Source: CAYONP01 sp964405335
GTDB lineage: Bacteria; Armatimonadota; UBA10988
Assembly (NCBI GenBank): GCA_964405335.1
Contig: CAYONP010000006.1
Location: 25,631-89,630 of the forward strand
Direction of reading: 5' to 3'
DNA: 64,000 bases
Shown: positions 17,546 through 26,718 of the stretch, one piece after another
How positions within the stretch are numbered: position 1 is the first letter of the stretch
Layout of the letters: the number at the start of each line of letters is the position of its first letter
Position numbers and translations under genes: made by a program
Notes under the pieces: generated by a model
Database searches by the model: none
Seen by the model: the letters and a program-made list of their open reading frames with translations, nothing else
What the model was told of the DNA's origin: nothing

Positions 17546-17590
17546 GCTGCTGGAGTCTGTGTCCGTCGTGGCTGTCCGTCTGGAGGCACG

Positions 17591-18676
17591 TCAGGTCGCT
17601 CGGACAAAGCGGTTTCCGGGCAACCGGCGCACAACCTGCTTGAGTTCCAGGGTGATCAACGCCGATTGTACCTCAGGAGTCGCGAATCCGGTCGCCTCGA
17701 TCAGATCGTCGATGGTCAACGGCTCGAGCCCGATCGCTTTGACCACCGTCGACTCCGCCGCGCTCAGCTCCGGCAACTGCGCCGGCGCCGGGCGGCGCTC
17801 CTCCGCCTCGCGCACCTCGAGGTTGAGTGCCGCCAACACATCGTCGGCGCCGCGGCAGAGGGTGGCGCCCTCGCGAATCAGCTCGTGGCAGCCGTCCTGC
17901 CGCGCGTCGGTGATGTTGCCCGGCACGGCCAGCACCTCGCGGCCCTGTTCGAGCGCGAGCTGCGCGGTGATCAGCGCGCCGCTCTTCGACGGCGCCTGAA
18001 CCACCACCACCGCCCGGCACAGCCCGCTGATGATCCGGTTGCGGATGGGAAAGTGGTGAGCCAGCGGCTCGGTCCCCAGGCGGAACTCACTGAGCAGGCC
18101 GCCGTCTTCGGCCAACCGCTCATAGAGCCGCTTGCTGTTCCGCGGGAAGACCACATCGAGCCCGCAGCCGAGCACACCGAGCGTATAGCCCCCGACCCGC
18201 AGCGCCGCCTCTTGCGCCGCGCTGTCGATGCCCCGCGCCGCGCCGCTGACGATGCCGATGCCGGCGGTGGCCAGCGCGGCGGCGATCTGCTCGGCGACCA
18301 GCTCGCCATACGGCGACGTGTTGCGCGTGCCGACCAGCGCCACGCAGGTGCGGTGCGGCTCCGGCAGCCGGCCGCGGAGGAAGAAGCTCGGCGGCGGGTC
18401 GTCAATCCCGGCGAGCAGCGGCGGATAGCGCGGATCGTCGCGGCTAACCAGCTCGACGCCCAGCTCATCGAGCCGCGCCGCCTCGGACGAGACGTCGGCG
18501 CGAGCGGCCTCGGCCAGCCGAGCCGCATGGCCCTCGTCGATGCCGGCCTCGCGCCAGCCGGCTGCCCCGGCGGCAAACAGCGCGGCGGGTGAGTCGAACT
18601 GCTCGAGCAGTCGATTCTTCCGCCGCGCTGTCTCGTTCAGCGCCGCCAGCCGCAACCAGGCGTCGCGCTCATCCAT
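17591..18676 (-). CDS. dprA: DNA-processing protein DprA (Smf)
   Basis: A 361-residue DprA. An N-terminal helical region precedes the Rossmann-like core with VALVGTRNTSPYG, IVSGAARGIDSAAQEAAL and SGALITAQLALEQGREVLAVPGN. The C-terminus (about 295-361) is a winged-helix domain (LTIDDLIEATGFATPEVQSALI). DprA binds incoming single-stranded DNA and loads RecA during natural transformation. It sits 12 bases after the PQQ-propeller gene and 45 before topA, all on the minus strand, so the three probably share the strong promoter at 20.5 kb. No other competence genes are in the window. Confidence 0.95.
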   Translation of the reverse strand: MDERDAWLRLAALNETARRKNRLLEQFDSPAALFAAGAAGWREAGIDEGHAARLAEAARADVSSEAARLDELGVELVSRDDPRYPPLLAGIDDPPPSFFLRGRLPEPHRTCVALVGTRNTSPYGELVAEQIAAALATAGIGIVSGAARGIDSAAQEAALRVGGYTLGVLGCGLDVVFPRNSKRLYERLAEDGGLLSEFRLGTEPLAHHFPIRNRIISGLCRAVVVVQAPSKSGALITAQLALEQGREVLAVPGNITDARQDGCHELIREGATLCRGADDVLAALNLEVREAEERRPAPAQLPELSAAESTVVKAIGLEPLTIDDLIEATGFATPEVQSALITLELKQVVRRLPGNRFVRAT

Positions 18677-18688
18677 GCCGGCCGGCGA

Positions 18689-20422
18689 TCAGTTGATGCC
18701 GGGCCCGCCCTCCGGGCCCGGGATCCCGCCCGGCCCCGGCAGCCCGCCCGAGCCGATCCCGCCCGGCCCCGGCAGCCCGCCGGGCTGCTGCTGCTGCGTC
18801 TGCGGCTGGATCGGCGGCAGGTCGTTGTCGATCTGGAAGGTGAACGTGCGGGTCACCGTGTTGCCCTTGAAGTCGGGTACGGTGATCTCGATCACATGCT
18901 CGCCGTTGCGCAGCGGCGTGAGCCGGCCGGTGGCCGAGACCTCCATCAGGTCGATGGTCAACAGGAAGTCGTTCGGCGTGACGGTCATCATGTCCGAGCG
19001 ATGCGGCTGGCCGTTCCACTTGACCATGATCTTGTCGAGCTGCACGCCCGAGCCTTCGTCGTAGACATAGGTCTCGAACCGGAAGGTCGCCTGCTTGCCC
19101 GGCACCTTGACCATTTCGGCCTGCTTGGGGATGGTCGGCTCGGTGCCCTCGGGCGCGGCTTCCTCGGCGTCCTCGCGCATCAGTTGCCGCAGCTCGTCGT
19201 CGAGCATCTCGAACACCACCAGCGAGCCGTCGACGGCGGTGGTGACGATCTGCGGCAGGTGCAGCCGCGGCTTGCCGACGTCGAACTCGTCGGGGCGGAA
19301 GCAGAACAGCGAGCCCTGCGCGGTGGCGGCGAAGACGGCGCCATTGGCCACCGACGGTGCCACGTCGAGCGCGAACTGATCCCGCTCGGGACCGATCGTG
19401 TCCACCGCCCCGCAGCGGTAATACCACTTGAACTCGAGCGTCTCGCGGTCGATGCAGTAGATGTTGCCCACCCCGGTGCCCATGTAGATCGAGTCGTCGG
19501 CGACGGTGATGGACGACTCGACCGGCGAGTCCATCTCGACCGCGGCCTTGATCTTGTGCGCCGCGGCATCGATCACGTAGAGGTTCTCATCGCGGCCGGC
19601 GACGTAGATCTCGTCACCGACCACCGCCGGCGTGCCGCGGCCGGCGCTGAACCCACGGACCACCCAGTCGGGCCGGCCCGAGGTCGGCTTGAGGCTGACC
19701 AGGCCGTTCCGCGTGGCGACCACCGGCTGGCCGTCGTGGACGACCACCGGGGTGACCATGGTGCCGGCGTTCTGGGCCCAGAAGATCCGCTCGCGGCGGA
19801 TGTCGATGCAGTGGACCAGGTTGTCGCGGCCGGTGATGTAAAGGTAGTTGTCGCCGTCCCAGGCCAGATTGCCCTTCGGCGGCGAGCGGAGCGGCAGGAT
19901 CTCGAACTTCTCCAGGTCGGTCAACTCGGCGCGGAAGAGCTTGCCGCGGTCGCTGGCGATCCACAGCTCGGTGCCCAGGATCACCGGCGCGCTGCGAATC
20001 GGCTCGCCGAAGCCGACCACGCCGATCAGCCGATCGCCGGCGGGCGTGTCGGCGGTATCGAGCACGAACAGGTCGCCGTCGTCGTTGCCGACATAGAGCC
20101 GACCGTCGAACCAGAGGGGAGTCATCCGGATGTCGAAGCCGGTGTTGAACTCCCAGGCGACCTGCCCGGTGGTGATATCAAGGCAGTAGACCACGCCGTG
20201 GGCGCAGAAGAAGACCCGCTCGCCGGCGACCACCGGAGCCGAGTTGAAGCCGCGATCCTCACTGGTGGCAAAACGCCAGACCAGCGCCAGTGGCGGCGCC
20301 GCGCGCTCGGTGGTGGCGCCCATGCGCTGGAAGTTGAACCCGGGCATGGGGAAGTCGGCGGCGGACGCCATGACCACCAGCACGAACAGCAGCAACGCGC
20401 CGAGCATCCCGCGCGCCTTCAT
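18689..20422 (-). CDS. Secreted PQQ-like beta-propeller protein with Gly-Pro tail
   Basis: A 577-residue exported protein. Residues 1-22 form a signal peptide. Residues about 30-405 are PQQ-like beta-propeller blades, with repeats such as VYCLDITTGQVAWEFNTG, LFVLDTAD and IYCIDRETLEFKWYYRCG. A beta-rich domain follows (about 430-535). The last 35 residues are low-complexity Gln and collagen-like Gly-Pro (LPGPGGIGSGGLPGPGG). Without dehydrogenase residues it is probably a scaffold or ligand-binding protein like BamB rather than a quinoprotein enzyme. AGGAG lies seven bases before the ATG. It heads a transcription unit with dprA and topA, an unusual neighbour for those genes. Confidence 0.8.
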   Translation of the reverse strand: MKARGMLGALLLFVLVVMASAADFPMPGFNFQRMGATTERAAPPLALVWRFATSEDRGFNSAPVVAGERVFFCAHGVVYCLDITTGQVAWEFNTGFDIRMTPLWFDGRLYVGNDDGDLFVLDTADTPAGDRLIGVVGFGEPIRSAPVILGTELWIASDRGKLFRAELTDLEKFEILPLRSPPKGNLAWDGDNYLYITGRDNLVHCIDIRRERIFWAQNAGTMVTPVVVHDGQPVVATRNGLVSLKPTSGRPDWVVRGFSAGRGTPAVVGDEIYVAGRDENLYVIDAAAHKIKAAVEMDSPVESSITVADDSIYMGTGVGNIYCIDRETLEFKWYYRCGAVDTIGPERDQFALDVAPSVANGAVFAATAQGSLFCFRPDEFDVGKPRLHLPQIVTTAVDGSLVVFEMLDDELRQLMREDAEEAAPEGTEPTIPKQAEMVKVPGKQATFRFETYVYDEGSGVQLDKIMVKWNGQPHRSDMMTVTPNDFLLTIDLMEVSATGRLTPLRNGEHVIEITVPDFKGNTVTRTFTFQIDNDLPPIQPQTQQQQPGGLPGPGGIGSGGLPGPGGIPGPEGGPGIN

Positions 20423-20478
20423 CCCGTTCTCCTACTGCCGGCAACGTCCCGTCCGGCGGCCGGCGGCCGGGCGGCGCC

Positions 20479-20508
20479 ATTATAAACGTCGCCGGATCGC
20501 CGTGTCAA
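20479..20508 (-). promoter_or_regulatory. Consensus promoter of the PQQ-dprA-topA unit
   Basis: On the minus strand TTGACA (20503-20508) and TATAAT (20479-20484) both match the sigma-70 consensus perfectly, with an 18-base spacer. The predicted start near 20472 gives a leader of about 50 bases to the ATG at 20422. It is the strongest promoter seen in the window. Confidence 0.85.
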
Positions 20509-20547
20509 TCGCACCCGATGCGCACTACCCCGCTGCCAGGCCGCCTG

Positions 20548-20577
20548 TTGACAGGTTCGCGGTCGGCCGCCGATTAC
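20548..20577 (+). promoter_or_regulatory. Candidate promoter of the GH39/GH5-like gene
   Basis: A perfect TTGACA (20548-20553) is followed after 18 bases by a weak GATTAC (20572-20577). It would drive the divergent glycosidase gene starting at 20678. The -10 match is poor, so this is tentative. Confidence 0.35.
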
Positions 20578-20677
20578 CTCGTCAGAGGTCGCCGGCGGCG
20601 CTGCGGTTTCCGACTCGGGCTCGACGACGGGAAGGGATCCGGCCGGCCGGCGGCCAACCCCACCGCAGGTGCCCTCG

Positions 20678-23533
20678 ATGCTCCTGCTCTGCCTGCTCGC
20701 CGTCACCGCCACGCCGCTGCCGCTGTCCGACCTGGAGACCGTCGCCAACGTCACCACCGTCGGCGAGGGTCTTCGGCCCGGCTGCCGCGCCAGCCTGGCC
20801 GGCGAGCAGACTCATGCCGGCGCCCGCGCGGTGCGCGTCGACTACGACTTCGTCGCCGACCCGCCCGGCCTGCAGTACGTCGGCTGGGCGACCGACCTGC
20901 TGCTGCCGCCGGCGGCGACGCGATTCCGCGTCTGGGTCCACGGTGACGGCGCCGGGCAGATCATCGCCCTGCGCCTGCGCGACCCCGGCGGCGAGACGCA
21001 TCAATGGCGACTCGGCCGTGCCGACCACACCGGCTGGCGACAGATGACCGCCGACATCGCCATGCTCGCCGAGCACTGGGGCGGCGACGAAGATGGCGTG
21101 ATCGGCGTGCCGCTGCGGTTCGACTCCCTGCTGGTCGACTCGGCCGTCGAGCCGGCCAGCGGCACCATCTGGTTCGACGATCTGAGCGTCGAGCTCGGCG
21201 ACCAGCGCCTGCCGCCCGAGGCCGTGCCGCTGCTCGGCGACCGGCCGCTGCCTGCCCTCGACGCGGTCTACCTCGAGGTGACCGGCGACGGCGCCGGCCG
21301 CCGGCTCGCCGTCGAGATCGAGGATGCCGCCGGCGCGCGGCACGCGCTGGACTACGCGCCGGTCGACTGGACCGGCCCGATCCGCATCCGCGTCGACGGC
21401 CGCCCGCTCGCCGCCGAACCGCCGTGGCGGCTGGTCGGCGTACGGCTCGAGCCGGCCGGCGAGCTGCCCATCGGACCGATCCACTACCTGCCGCGCCGCG
21501 TCGCCCCGCGGCCGACCATGGTCCGGCTCGACGGCTGTGAGCGCAATCCGCCGCCGGTCGGCGGGGAGTTGGTGCAGCCGGGCTCGCGGCTGCGCCTCGA
21601 CACCGACCGCAAGCAGGCCGGCCTGGCCTCGTGGCGGCTCGACTATCTGTTCGCCGAGGCCGTCGGCATCCAATACGTGGCCGTGCCGGTCGGCGCGCCG
21701 CTGGGCGAGTCGCCGACGCGGCTGCGGGTGGCCGTCTGGGGAGATCGCACGGGCAACGACCTGCGCTGCCGGCTGGTCGATGCGAGCGGTGAGTATCACC
21801 AGCACACGCTCGGCCCGCTCGAGTTCGATGGCTGGTTCGAGTTCGAGCTCGATCTGACGGCGCCGCCGCAGGTCGTCTGGGGCGGTGACGAGAACGGTCA
21901 CCTCGACGGCGCGGTGCGGCTCGATTCGATCCTGGTCGACAGCAGTGTCAAGCCGTCGTCGGGCACCGTCTGGATCGACGAGGTGCGGGGGGAGGCGGCG
22001 ATGCGACCGGCGGATCTGGTTGAGGTGGGGGTCACGTTTGACCGGCCGGGCGGCATCTACACCGATGCCGCGCCCGCATCGGCCACCGTGACCGCGACCT
22101 GGCGCGGCGGCGAGGCCGACCGGCCCGAGACGCTCGCCGCGACGCTGTTCATCGACGGCGCGGGCGAGTCGGTGGCGCCGCGGCGGGTCGACCTGCCGTT
22201 GACCGGCGCGCCGACGCCGCTGGCGCTCCCGGCCGTGGTCGGCCCGGCGCAGGTCGAGCTGCGGCTACACTGGGAGATCGACTACGACGCGACCTCGGCG
22301 ATGCAGTCGTACTGCCGGCTGCCGGCCATGCCGCCGACCGACCGCGAGACCAACCTGTTCGGCGCCTGCCTGCACTACCAGCAGCACAAGGGCCGGGTGC
22401 CGCTGAACTACGAGCTGCTGGCCGCGGCCGGCGGGCGCTGGGCGCGGGACGAGTACTCGTGGTCGACGGTCGAACGCGAGCGCGGCGTCTACACCTTTCC
22501 CGACCACAACGAGGAGTACATGCGGGCGGCGGGGCGTTTCGGCCTGCGCCACCTGATCATCCTGGACTACGGCAATGCGCTCTATGACGACGGCGCCGCG
22601 CCGGCCAGCGACGAGGCGCAGGCGGCCTTCGCCGAGTATGCCTACCAGATGGTCGACCGCTACGGTGATGTCTGCCGGCACTGGGAGGTGTACAACGAGC
22701 CGAACATCGGTTTCTGGCGGCCCGAGCCCGATCCGGTGGCTTATACGCGGCTGCTGAAGCGGACCTACGAGGCGATCAAGCGCGCCGACGCCGAGGCGGT
22801 GGTGGTCGGCATCTGCACCGCCGGTGTCGACTTCGCCTTCATCGAGACGGTGCTTGAACAGGGTGGCGGCGCGTTCATGGACGCGCTCAGTGTGCATCCC
22901 TACCGCTACCCGCGGGCGCCGGAGGAGTCGAACTTCGTCGCCGACCTGGAGCGGCTCCACGCGCTGATGGAGCAGCACGGCATCGGTGACATGCCGATCT
23001 GGCTGACCGAGATCGGCTGGCCGAACCAGGAGGACGCCCGCGGCGTGAGCGAACAGCAGTCGGCCGACTACTTGGTGCGCATGGTCAGCCTGGCCCGCTC
23101 GCTGCCCTATATCGGGCCGATCATGTGGTACGACCTGCAGAACGACGGCACCAACCGCGCCTACAACGAGGACAACTTCGGCCTCATCCGGCTCGACTTC
23201 TCGCCCAAGCGGCCCTACTTCGCCGCCGCGGTGATGAACAGCCAGATCGCCGACAAGGCGTTCGTCGCCGCGCACGAGGCGGGCCACGACACCTGGCTGC
23301 ACCAGTATGCCGGCGACGGCGTGAACACGCTACTCGCCTGGTGCACGACGGGCGAGCGGCGGCTGCGGCTGCGGCTCGACGGCGCGGCCGAGCTGCTCCG
23401 GCTCGACGGCCGGCGCGAAGCGCTCCAGCCGGTCGACGGCGTGGTCGAGCTGACCGTCGGCCCGTCGCCGGTGTTCGTCACGGGCGGGTACACCTTTGTT
23501 GGGTTGGCCCCGGGAGCCGAGCTTGGCCGCTGA
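20678..23533 (+). CDS. Secreted GH39/GH5-like (clan GH-A) glycoside hydrolase
   Basis: A 951-residue exported enzyme. A short signal peptide (MLLLCLLAVTATPLPLS) is followed by two beta-sandwich domains of similar design, each ending in a motif of the type LLVDSAVEPASGTIWFDDL or ILVDSSVKPSSGTVWIDEV, so they arose by duplication and resemble carbohydrate-binding modules. The catalytic TIM barrel (about 555-870) has the acid/base Glu674 in EVYNEPN and the nucleophile Glu778 in WLTEIGWP. This arrangement is clan GH-A and closest in look to GH39/GH5; substrates could be xylosides, cellulose or other beta-glycosides. A beta-strand C-terminal domain follows. The ATG at 20678 is preferred over a GTG nine bases upstream. 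Confidence 0.78.
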   Translation: MLLLCLLAVTATPLPLSDLETVANVTTVGEGLRPGCRASLAGEQTHAGARAVRVDYDFVADPPGLQYVGWATDLLLPPAATRFRVWVHGDGAGQIIALRLRDPGGETHQWRLGRADHTGWRQMTADIAMLAEHWGGDEDGVIGVPLRFDSLLVDSAVEPASGTIWFDDLSVELGDQRLPPEAVPLLGDRPLPALDAVYLEVTGDGAGRRLAVEIEDAAGARHALDYAPVDWTGPIRIRVDGRPLAAEPPWRLVGVRLEPAGELPIGPIHYLPRRVAPRPTMVRLDGCERNPPPVGGELVQPGSRLRLDTDRKQAGLASWRLDYLFAEAVGIQYVAVPVGAPLGESPTRLRVAVWGDRTGNDLRCRLVDASGEYHQHTLGPLEFDGWFEFELDLTAPPQVVWGGDENGHLDGAVRLDSILVDSSVKPSSGTVWIDEVRGEAAMRPADLVEVGVTFDRPGGIYTDAAPASATVTATWRGGEADRPETLAATLFIDGAGESVAPRRVDLPLTGAPTPLALPAVVGPAQVELRLHWEIDYDATSAMQSYCRLPAMPPTDRETNLFGACLHYQQHKGRVPLNYELLAAAGGRWARDEYSWSTVERERGVYTFPDHNEEYMRAAGRFGLRHLIILDYGNALYDDGAAPASDEAQAAFAEYAYQMVDRYGDVCRHWEVYNEPNIGFWRPEPDPVAYTRLLKRTYEAIKRADAEAVVVGICTAGVDFAFIETVLEQGGGAFMDALSVHPYRYPRAPEESNFVADLERLHALMEQHGIGDMPIWLTEIGWPNQEDARGVSEQQSADYLVRMVSLARSLPYIGPIMWYDLQNDGTNRAYNEDNFGLIRLDFSPKRPYFAAAVMNSQIADKAFVAAHEAGHDTWLHQYAGDGVNTLLAWCTTGERRLRLRLDGAAELLRLDGRREALQPVDGVVELTVGPSPVFVTGGYTFVGLAPGAELGR

Positions 23534-24380
23534 GACGATGGACCTGAAGGAGCTGCTCGAGCGGCTGACCTGCGGCGCGGGGGTGAGGGACGAGTCGCTG
23601 CTGCACCAGTACGACGCGCTGCCGGCCGAGCTGCTGGCCGCCTGCCTGCCCGACCTGGGCGGCCATGCCGGCTGCGACGTGGCCTATGTGCTGGCCCGGC
23701 GCGAGGACCGTCGCGGCGTGGCCGAGCTGGCGCGCTACGCCACGCAGTTGGCCACGGCGCACCGCGCGCTCGGCTACCTCGACCGGCTCGACATGCTCGA
23801 CATGGTGCCGCCGCCGCTGCAGACACCGCGCCGCCGCCGCGAGGCCGAGGTGGTCGACCTGCTCGGCAGCGAGCCCGAGTGGCTCGACGAGGTGGGCTGC
23901 CAGACCATCCGCTGGCCCGAGCGCAGCGGGCCGTGCGAGGTGCGCCTGTTCCGCTTCGGCTATGCCGACCTGCCCTCCGGCGCGGCGCTGCTCGGGCCGG
24001 TGCCCGTGCGGGTCGACGGCGGCGTCGACGGCCTCGGCGACGACGATCTGCTGGCGCTGCTGGTCGGCCGCTGCTTCATCATGCGCCTGCTGCCGCTGCC
24101 GGCCGAACGGGTCGACCCGCAGGAGGTCGAGAACCTGCTCCGCCGGCGGGTCTACTACTACCTGAGCAATGCCTGCCTCGAGCGCGCCTACGAGCTCGGC
24201 TCGCGGCGGCTGCTGGTGATCGGCGCGCGACAGCGGCGCGGGCCCGGCTACCTGGTCGGCGATCCGCGCGGCGACCTGCCGACCCATTGGCTCCCTCGCC
24301 CGCCCGGCGACTCCGCCGGCTTCACCGCCGAGCACGCGGCGTGGCTGTGGCTGGGCAGGTTCCTGAGCCAGGCGGCCTGA
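23523..24380 (+). CDS. Conserved-looking protein of unknown function
   Basis: A 285-residue protein I do not recognise. It begins with a helical, Leu-rich stretch (LKELLERLTCGAGVRDESLL). The middle is beta-rich with PLQTPRRRREAEVVDLLGSE and CEVRLFRFGYADLPSG. The C-terminus has paired aromatic residues (LRRRVYYYLSNACLERAYEL and AAWLWLGRFLSQAA). No signal peptide, membrane segment or metal motif stands out, so it is probably cytoplasmic. The TTG at 23523 is taken as start because GGGAG lies six bases upstream and it overlaps the glycosidase stop; the ATG at 23538 is the alternative. Its coupling to the glycosidase suggests co-expression but not a role. Confidence 0.6.
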   Translation: MAAETMDLKELLERLTCGAGVRDESLLHQYDALPAELLAACLPDLGGHAGCDVAYVLARREDRRGVAELARYATQLATAHRALGYLDRLDMLDMVPPPLQTPRRRREAEVVDLLGSEPEWLDEVGCQTIRWPERSGPCEVRLFRFGYADLPSGAALLGPVPVRVDGGVDGLGDDDLLALLVGRCFIMRLLPLPAERVDPQEVENLLRRRVYYYLSNACLERAYELGSRRLLVIGARQRRGPGYLVGDPRGDLPTHWLPRPPGDSAGFTAEHAAWLWLGRFLSQAA

Positions 24381-24410
24381 GCCCCTGACCGACGCGGCGC
24401 ACGGACCGGG

Positions 24411-26708
24411 TCACCGCCCGCGCAGGCGCTCCAGCAGCGCCGCCGCGCGGGTGGCGAAGTCGGGCGTGGTGGTCGCCCCGGCGACCTGTTCCAGCGGCTC
24501 GACCAGCCGGCCCGCCTCGGCGCTGTCGGCCAGCTTCTCGGCAATCGCCAGCGCCGCCGCGCAGGCCGCCTCGCGGGTCGCCTCGGCGGCCAAGTGCGGC
24601 ACCACGCGCTCGAGCGCCGCGTAATCGCCGACGCTGCCCAGCGCGCTGAGGAGCAGCAGCCGCTCCTCGTCGCGTTCAATTCGCTCGGCCGCGGCATCGC
24701 ACAGCGCCAGGCGCTGCTCGGTCGCCAGGTCGCTGCCGGCGGCCAGGCGGAGCAGCCCGCGCAGGGCGGCCAAGCGCTCCTCGGGCGCGGGCGCCTCGCC
24801 GGCCAGGCGCAGCAGATCCGGCGCGGCGGCGCCGCTGGGCCAGGCACAGAGTGCCTCGAATGCGGCCGTGCGAACCTCGCCCGCCGGCCCAGCCACCGCC
24901 GCGCGCACCGCCTGCAACGCCGCCTCGCCGCCGATGCCGCCGAGCACTCGGAGCATCGCCGCGCGTCGCGCCGGCGGCGCGGCCTCCAGCCCGGCGATCA
25001 GGCGGTCGGCCGCGGCCGCCGGCTCGGCGCGCGCGCAGACCGCGGCCAGGGCGCTCTCCAACGCCGCCGCCTGGGCCTCGTCGGCGCAGGCGACCAGGGC
25101 GTCGCGCAGCGGTTCGATCTGCTCGGCGCCGCCAAGCTCCTCGAGCGCCTTGGTCGCCGCGACGCGAACGTCCGCAATCGGGTCGTCCAGCAGGTCGGCC
25201 AGCGCCGGAGCAAAGACGGTCTGCCAGCGGCGCTGGATCAGCCTCACCGCCACCTGCCGCTTCTCCGCGTCGGCGTGGCTGAGCAACTCGCCGGCCACCT
25301 CGGCAACCAGGTCGGCGGGCAGCGCACTCAACCCGGCCTGGGCCGCCGAGCGCAGCTCCTCGTCCGGGTCGTCGAGCAGCGCCGTCAGCGCGTCGGCGGC
25401 ACCGAACCGCGGTAGCGCGCGCACCGCCGCCAGGCGCACCGGCAGGTCGCCGGCCGCCGCGGCGGCGGTCAGGGCGGGCAGCGCCGCCGGATCACCACGC
25501 CCGGCCAGCGCATCGACCAGCAGCGCCCGCGACTCGGCGGCCAGCTCGGGCAACGCCGCCGCCAGGGCGAGGGTGATCCCGGTGCCCGGCAGCTCGTGGT
25601 GGGCGATGAAGAGCGCCACGCCGCGCCGCTCCGGATCAGTCTCGCGGAGCAGGGCGAGCAGCCGTTCCAGCCCGTCGGCGCCACGCGCCAGCACCGCGCC
25701 GCGCGCCGCCGCGAGCCGCACCGGGCCGGGCGTGGCCGGTGCGTCGAGCCGGTTGTAGAGCGCCGCCGCGCCGGCGCGGTCGCCGGCCTCGAGCCGCCGC
25801 CCGGCACCGCGCAGGGCGCCCTCGAACAGCCCGGCGCCGTGGGGCATTGCGCGATCGAGCGCGGCGAGTAGCGCTGTCGCCGCCGCCGAATCGCCGATCT
25901 GGCCCAGCGCCACGGCCGCGGCGTCGGCGACGGCCGAGTCCTCGTGGGCCAGCAGTTCGGTCAGTCGCGGTACCGCCGCCGCGTCGCGCCGGGCGGCGAT
26001 GGAGTTGATCGCGCCGACCAGCAGACTGCCGTGCAACCGCCGCAGCGCCGCGCGGAGAGCGGCATCGGCCGCCGCGCCGGGGATGGCTTCGAGCGCGAAG
26101 CGGGCCATGTGGGCTACGGCCGGGTCGTCGAGCAGGCGCGCCAGTGCCGGCACCGCGGCGGGCGTGCCGTGGAGGGCCAGCTCACGGCAGGCCTCGCCCT
26201 GCTGCTCGACCGTGCCGCCGATCAGGGCGTCGATCAGGCGCTCGATGCTCGTCCGCGGCAGCGGTCCGCCGACGATTTCGAACAGGAACCGGCGCGCGCG
26301 GTCGGCCACGCTGTCGAGATAGGCGCAGTCGTCGGTCTCGGCGGCCAGCGCGTCGGCATAGAGGCCGATGCGCGTGGTGCCGGTCCGCTCGCTCACCTCC
26401 CAGTAGTAGCTGCCGGCGGGCAGCGGCGCGGCGGTGCGTAGCTCGACCATCTCGTTGTCGATCACGCCGGTGACCACGCGCCGCGCCAGCCGCCGCCCGC
26501 GGGCGGGCGAGTCCCACAGCGTGAGGGTCAACCCGCCCTCGTTATCCGACCAGCTCGGCACGCTGACGGCGAGCGAAACGAACTTGCGCTCGACGGTGAA
26601 CCGCTGGCCCAGGCGGGTGTAGTCGTTGAGCGGCACGGCGGCGCGCTGTGCCGCGGCGGGCAGGACGACGATCAGGGCCAGGGCGGCCGGCAGACAACGG
26701 CTTGGCAT
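24411..26708 (-). CDS. Secreted HEAT-repeat protein
   Basis: A 765-residue exported protein. A signal peptide (about 1-21, ending LPAAAQRA) precedes a beta-sandwich-like region (25-125, with GSYYWEVSERTGTTRIGLY). About 16 or more HEAT/PBS-lyase-type helical repeats follow, with the recurring pattern VPALARLLDDPAVAHMARFALE and VRLAAVRALPRFG. HEAT solenoids are protein-protein scaffolds. PBS-lyase-like HEAT proteins are very abundant in Planctomycetota and their relatives, usually without known partner. It is ten bases downstream of the Gfo/Idh gene on the same strand and probably co-transcribed. Confidence 0.82.
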   Translation of the reverse strand: MPSRCLPAALALIVVLPAAAQRAAVPLNDYTRLGQRFTVERKFVSLAVSVPSWSDNEGGLTLTLWDSPARGRRLARRVVTGVIDNEMVELRTAAPLPAGSYYWEVSERTGTTRIGLYADALAAETDDCAYLDSVADRARRFLFEIVGGPLPRTSIERLIDALIGGTVEQQGEACRELALHGTPAAVPALARLLDDPAVAHMARFALEAIPGAAADAALRAALRRLHGSLLVGAINSIAARRDAAAVPRLTELLAHEDSAVADAAAVALGQIGDSAAATALLAALDRAMPHGAGLFEGALRGAGRRLEAGDRAGAAALYNRLDAPATPGPVRLAAARGAVLARGADGLERLLALLRETDPERRGVALFIAHHELPGTGITLALAAALPELAAESRALLVDALAGRGDPAALPALTAAAAAGDLPVRLAAVRALPRFGAADALTALLDDPDEELRSAAQAGLSALPADLVAEVAGELLSHADAEKRQVAVRLIQRRWQTVFAPALADLLDDPIADVRVAATKALEELGGAEQIEPLRDALVACADEAQAAALESALAAVCARAEPAAAADRLIAGLEAAPPARRAAMLRVLGGIGGEAALQAVRAAVAGPAGEVRTAAFEALCAWPSGAAAPDLLRLAGEAPAPEERLAALRGLLRLAAGSDLATEQRLALCDAAAERIERDEERLLLLSALGSVGDYAALERVVPHLAAEATREAACAAALAIAEKLADSAEAGRLVEPLEQVAGATTTPDFATRAAALLERLRGR

Positions 26709-26718
26709 GACATCCTCG

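Noticed and set aside
20423..20677. Riboswitch or leader RNA in the gap before the GH39/GH5-like gene
   Set aside because: Apart from the divergent promoter boxes I see no conserved aptamer or terminator hairpin.
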